This document shows, piece after piece, positions 3,384-6,309 of a stretch of 6,309 nucleotides of DNA (the stretch's first letter is position 1; every line of letters starts with the position of its first letter). The stretch is from Betaproteobacteria bacterium (lineage in GTDB: Bacteria; Pseudomonadota; Gammaproteobacteria; Burkholderiales; SG8-41). The stretch is taken from assembly GCA_023266245.1 (NCBI GenBank), contig JAHFRO010000036.1, forward strand, positions 5,643 through 11,951, read 5' to 3'. Position numbers and translations under genes: made by a program. The notes under the pieces were generated by a model. It had not been told where the DNA came from and did no database searches. It saw nothing but the letters and a program-made list of their open reading frames with translations.

Positions 3384-6308
3384 ATGGTCGAGCACGCGAC
3401 GGGGGAGCAAGTCTACACCGAGCAGGTACGCCACCTGTACCGCTTGTCGCGGCCGTCGTACATCGCCACCCTGGTGAATGCCAGCATCGTCGTTTTCGCC
3501 TTGTGGGGCTTGGTTTCGAGCGCCCTGCTCGGGGCCTGGCTGTGCGTGATATTTGCGACGACCGCCGCACGCTACCTGTTGTATCGCGCGTACCTCAGGA
3601 TCGCGCCGCCGCCCGAGCAAGCGCGCGTCTGGGCGTGGCGCTTCGTGCTGGGCGCCGGAACCGCCGGGCTGCTGTGGGGCTTCCTCGGCTCGGCCCTCTA
3701 TCCGGTCTCCTCCCTGCCGCACCAGTTCCTGGTGATCTTTCTCATCGGCAGTATGGTGGTCACAGCCATGGTGATCCTGGCGCCGGTGCGCCAGGCGTTC
3801 CTCGCTTACCTGCTGCCGGCGCTCGCTCTCGTCACGGCCACGGTGTTCGCCCAGGGCACCACCCTGCATCTTTTCATGGGCGTGCTGATGATCGTGTTCC
3901 TGGCGGTGTTGCTCGCCACCGGACCGGTGATCTCCGAGATGATGCGGGAGTCGCTGCGCGTGAAATTCGAGAACAGCGCGCTGGTCGAGCGGCTGTCGCA
4001 GGCGAACCGCGAGCTCTCCGGGCGCGTCGCCGCGCAGCAGCGCGCCGAAGAGGTGCTGCGGCAGACCTCCGAAAAGTTCGAGGCGCTGATCGATGCATCG
4101 CCGCTCGCGATCATCCTGCGCGATGCCGAGGGACGCGTCGAGAAATGGAATGCGGCGGCGGAGCGCATGTTCGGCTGGACCGAAGACGAACTGCGCGGCA
4201 AGCCCGCGCCGCTGTTTCCGCGCGGGCGCGAGATGGAGGGGCTGCGCAACCGCGAGCTCATCCTGCGGGGCGAGACCTTTGCCGACGTCGAAGCGGTGCA
4301 CGTGCGCAAGGACGGCACCCCCATCAACGTCAGCATGTCCGCCGCGCCGGTGCATGACGCTTCGGGCAAGGCGGTGGCTTATCTCACCATCGTCACCGAT
4401 GTCACCGAGCGCAAGCGCGCCGAGCAACGCCAGGACCTGGAGAACGCGGTGACATTGCTGCTGGCGGACGCGCGCAGCCTCGAGGAAGCCATGCCGCGCG
4501 TCATCCAGACCCTGTGCCAGAGCCTGGGCTTTGCTTACGGCGCGCGCTGGATCGTGGACAACAAGGAAGTGGTGATGCGCTGTGCCGAAAGCTGGTGCGT
4601 TCCTGACCCCGCGGTGGAGGAATTCCGCCTCATGAGCGTGGCGCGGGTCGAGATGCCGGGAATGCCCGGGGGGCTCAACCGCCGGGTGTGGGCGACCAGT
4701 ACTTCTTGCTGGATCGCCAACGTGGAGCAGGATGCGACCCTGCGGCGGCGCGAGTTCGCGGTCGAGGCGGGCCTGCAGTCCGCCTTCGCGTTCCCGATCC
4801 TGGTGGGCGGCGAATTCTACGGAGTGATGGAGTTTTTCGGGCGCGGAACGCGTGCGCGCGACGAGCGGGTGGTGGAGGTCGCCCAGACGGTCGGCATCCA
4901 GATCGGGCAGTTCGTCGCCCGCAAGCAGGCGGAAACCAATCTGCAGTTCTTCGCCAGCCACGATCCGTTGACCGGGCTGTTCAACCGCGGCATGTTCAAC
5001 CAGCGCCTGCACCAGGCGCTGGCGCAGGCGCAGCGCTTCGAGCGCAGCCTCGCGGTTCTGTTCATCGACCTCGACGGCTTCAAGGTCATCAATGACACGC
5101 TCGGGCACAACGCGGGGGACGCGCTGCTCGCCGAGATCGCCGCGCGTCTGCGCGCCACTCTGCGCGAAGGCGACGTGATCGCGCGCATGGGCGGTGACGA
5201 GTTCGTGGTGCTGATCGAGGAGTTCGGCGAGCCGGTTCAGATCGGCGAAGTGGCAAAGAAGGTCCTCGAGACCGTTGCCAGGCCGTTCATGCTGCAGGGA
5301 CAGGAATGCCAGGTGACGGCGAGCCTGGGCATCAGCACCTATCCGGAGGACGGCAAAGACGCGCAGATACTCGTCAAGAACGCCGACATCGCGATGTACC
5401 GTGCCAAGGAGCAGGGCAAGAACAACTTCCGCTTCTACGCGCCGCAGATGAATGTCCATCTGATCGAGCGCCTGTCGCTCGAGTCGAACCTGCGGCGCGC
5501 GATCGAGCGCAACGAGTTGCTGCTGCTCTATCAGCCCAAGGTCGGCATCCGCGACGGGCAGGTCACGGGCGTGGAAGCGCTGGTGCGCTGGCAGCATCCG
5601 ACGCAGGGCGTGATCAGCCCTTCCGAGTTCGTGCCGGTGGCGGAGGACGCGGGACTGATCACGGCGATCGGGGAGTGGGTGCTGCACACGGCGTGCGACC
5701 AGGTGCGTGCCTGGCGCGAACAGGGGCTGCCGCTGGTGCGCATGGCGGTCAATGTGTCGCCGCGACAGTTCGCGCAGGAAAACCTGATCCATATGGTGCG
5801 CGAAGCCCTGCACCGCTCGGGCGTGGATCCGGCGCGGCTCGAGCTCGAGATCACCGAGGCCATGGTGATCCGCAATCCGGAGCGCGCCGAGAAGCTGCTC
5901 GCCCAGTTCAAGGAGCTCGGGGTGCGCCTGGCGATCGACGATTTCGGCACCGGCTACTCATCCCTCAACTACCTCAAGCGGCTGCCGATCGACAGCGTCA
6001 AGATCGATCGCTCGCTGATCCTCGATCTGCCGCGCAGCGCCGACGCGGCGGCGCTGTCGCGCGCAGTGGTGGCGATGGCGCACAGCCTCAACATAAGGGT
6101 CACCGCCGAAAGCGTGGAAACGCGCGAGCAATGGGAATTCCTGCGCGAGCTGGGCTGCGAAGAAATGCAGGGCAATTTCTTCAGTGCACCGGTGCCGGCG
6201 GACATCGTGGCGAGCATCCTGCGGCAGCCGGCGGCGGCGGGGCGGCGCGCCAACGTGCAGACGCTGCGCCCGCGGCGCAGCGAGAACAGCTCCGATACTG
6301 AAAGCTGA
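3384..6308 (+). CDS. Membrane-anchored PAS-GAF-GGDEF-EAL c-di-GMP cyclase/phosphodiesterase
   Basis: A 974-residue inner-membrane signalling protein predicted to make and/or degrade cyclic di-GMP. Residues 26-180 hold about six hydrophobic helices with short loops, a MASE-like sensor module, followed by a probable coiled coil (185-228). A PAS domain (229-346) and a GAF domain (about 350-515) follow. The GGDEF domain (about 520-685) has intact GGDEF at 603-607 and a canonical inhibitory site RxxD (Arg594-Asp597) exactly five residues before it. The EAL domain (about 699-940) has EAL at 731-733, Asn790 in NVSP, Glu822 in LEITE, Asp852-Asp853 in DDFGTGYSS, Lys873 and Asp875 in VKID, AESVE at 908-912 and Gln929 in QGNFFS. 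Both enzymatic halves therefore look competent; which dominates, and what the sensors detect, is not visible. A short Arg-rich tail ends the protein. It stands apart from the metabolic genes upstream, with its own leader and ribosome-binding site. Confidence 0.95.
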   Translation: MVEHATGEQVYTEQVRHLYRLSRPSYIATLVNASIVVFALWGLVSSALLGAWLCVIFATTAARYLLYRAYLRIAPPPEQARVWAWRFVLGAGTAGLLWGFLGSALYPVSSLPHQFLVIFLIGSMVVTAMVILAPVRQAFLAYLLPALALVTATVFAQGTTLHLFMGVLMIVFLAVLLATGPVISEMMRESLRVKFENSALVERLSQANRELSGRVAAQQRAEEVLRQTSEKFEALIDASPLAIILRDAEGRVEKWNAAAERMFGWTEDELRGKPAPLFPRGREMEGLRNRELILRGETFADVEAVHVRKDGTPINVSMSAAPVHDASGKAVAYLTIVTDVTERKRAEQRQDLENAVTLLLADARSLEEAMPRVIQTLCQSLGFAYGARWIVDNKEVVMRCAESWCVPDPAVEEFRLMSVARVEMPGMPGGLNRRVWATSTSCWIANVEQDATLRRREFAVEAGLQSAFAFPILVGGEFYGVMEFFGRGTRARDERVVEVAQTVGIQIGQFVARKQAETNLQFFASHDPLTGLFNRGMFNQRLHQALAQAQRFERSLAVLFIDLDGFKVINDTLGHNAGDALLAEIAARLRATLREGDVIARMGGDEFVVLIEEFGEPVQIGEVAKKVLETVARPFMLQGQECQVTASLGISTYPEDGKDAQILVKNADIAMYRAKEQGKNNFRFYAPQMNVHLIERLSLESNLRRAIERNELLLLYQPKVGIRDGQVTGVEALVRWQHPTQGVISPSEFVPVAEDAGLITAIGEWVLHTACDQVRAWREQGLPLVRMAVNVSPRQFAQENLIHMVREALHRSGVDPARLELEITEAMVIRNPERAEKLLAQFKELGVRLAIDDFGTGYSSLNYLKRLPIDSVKIDRSLILDLPRSADAAALSRAVVAMAHSLNIRVTAESVETREQWEFLRELGCEEMQGNFFSAPVPADIVASILRQPAAAGRRANVQTLRPRRSENSSDTES

Positions 6309-6309
6309 T

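Noticed and set aside
3372..5813. Very long open frame on the minus strand, opposite the c-di-GMP gene (about 813 codons)
   Set aside because: It is antisense to clear PAS, GAF, GGDEF and EAL coding sequence. Its translation is His/Arg/Gln-rich with no recognisable domain. Long antisense frames are expected in GC-rich coding DNA.

Overview
This is a GC-rich stretch of bacterial chromosome with all four complete genes and one partial gene on the + strand. Codon use, the glyoxylate-reductase-like dehydrogenase, the amidase subtype and the membrane-anchored PAS-GAF-GGDEF-EAL protein suggest a proteobacterium, most likely an environmental betaproteobacterium (Burkholderiales/Rhodocyclales-like). 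That assignment is inferred from general family resemblance; no search was run.

Layout. (1) 1-831: a D-2-hydroxyacid dehydrogenase cut by the left window edge, with the cofactor motif and the Arg-Glu-His catalytic set intact. (2) About 831-1835: a roughly 1-kb cassette. It holds a BrnT-type toxin (1184-1456) overlapping its antitoxin (1443-1706). The pair is bracketed by arrays of the heptamer CGCCAAG, nine copies on the left and five in inverted orientation (CTTGGCG) on the right. The outermost ends form perfect 9-bp inverted repeats, GCCGCCAAG (831-839) and CTTGGCGGC (1827-1835). Both are immediately flanked by the same hexamer GAAATA (825-830 and 1836-1841), which looks like a target-site duplication. 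(3) 1846-3162: an amidase-signature hydrolase with an intact Lys-Ser-Ser triad, whose start lies at or inside the right end of the cassette. (4) 3163-3383: an intergenic region with three hairpins and further inverted repeats. (5) 3384-6308: a 974-residue c-di-GMP turnover protein with six predicted membrane helices, PAS, GAF, GGDEF and EAL, all key residues present.

How it fits together. The dehydrogenase and the amidase were probably neighbours in a small metabolic cluster for organic acids and amides. The toxin-antitoxin cassette now separates them and appears to supply the last base of the dehydrogenase stop codon. The c-di-GMP gene has its own leader and ribosome-binding site and looks like an independent transcription unit.

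The most interesting item is the cassette. It has the marks of a small non-autonomous mobile element (terminal inverted repeats, a candidate target duplication, subterminal repeat arrays in inverted symmetry) that carries a toxin-antitoxin pair and no transposase. Identification as an element is inference; the repeats and their coordinates are read directly from the sequence.
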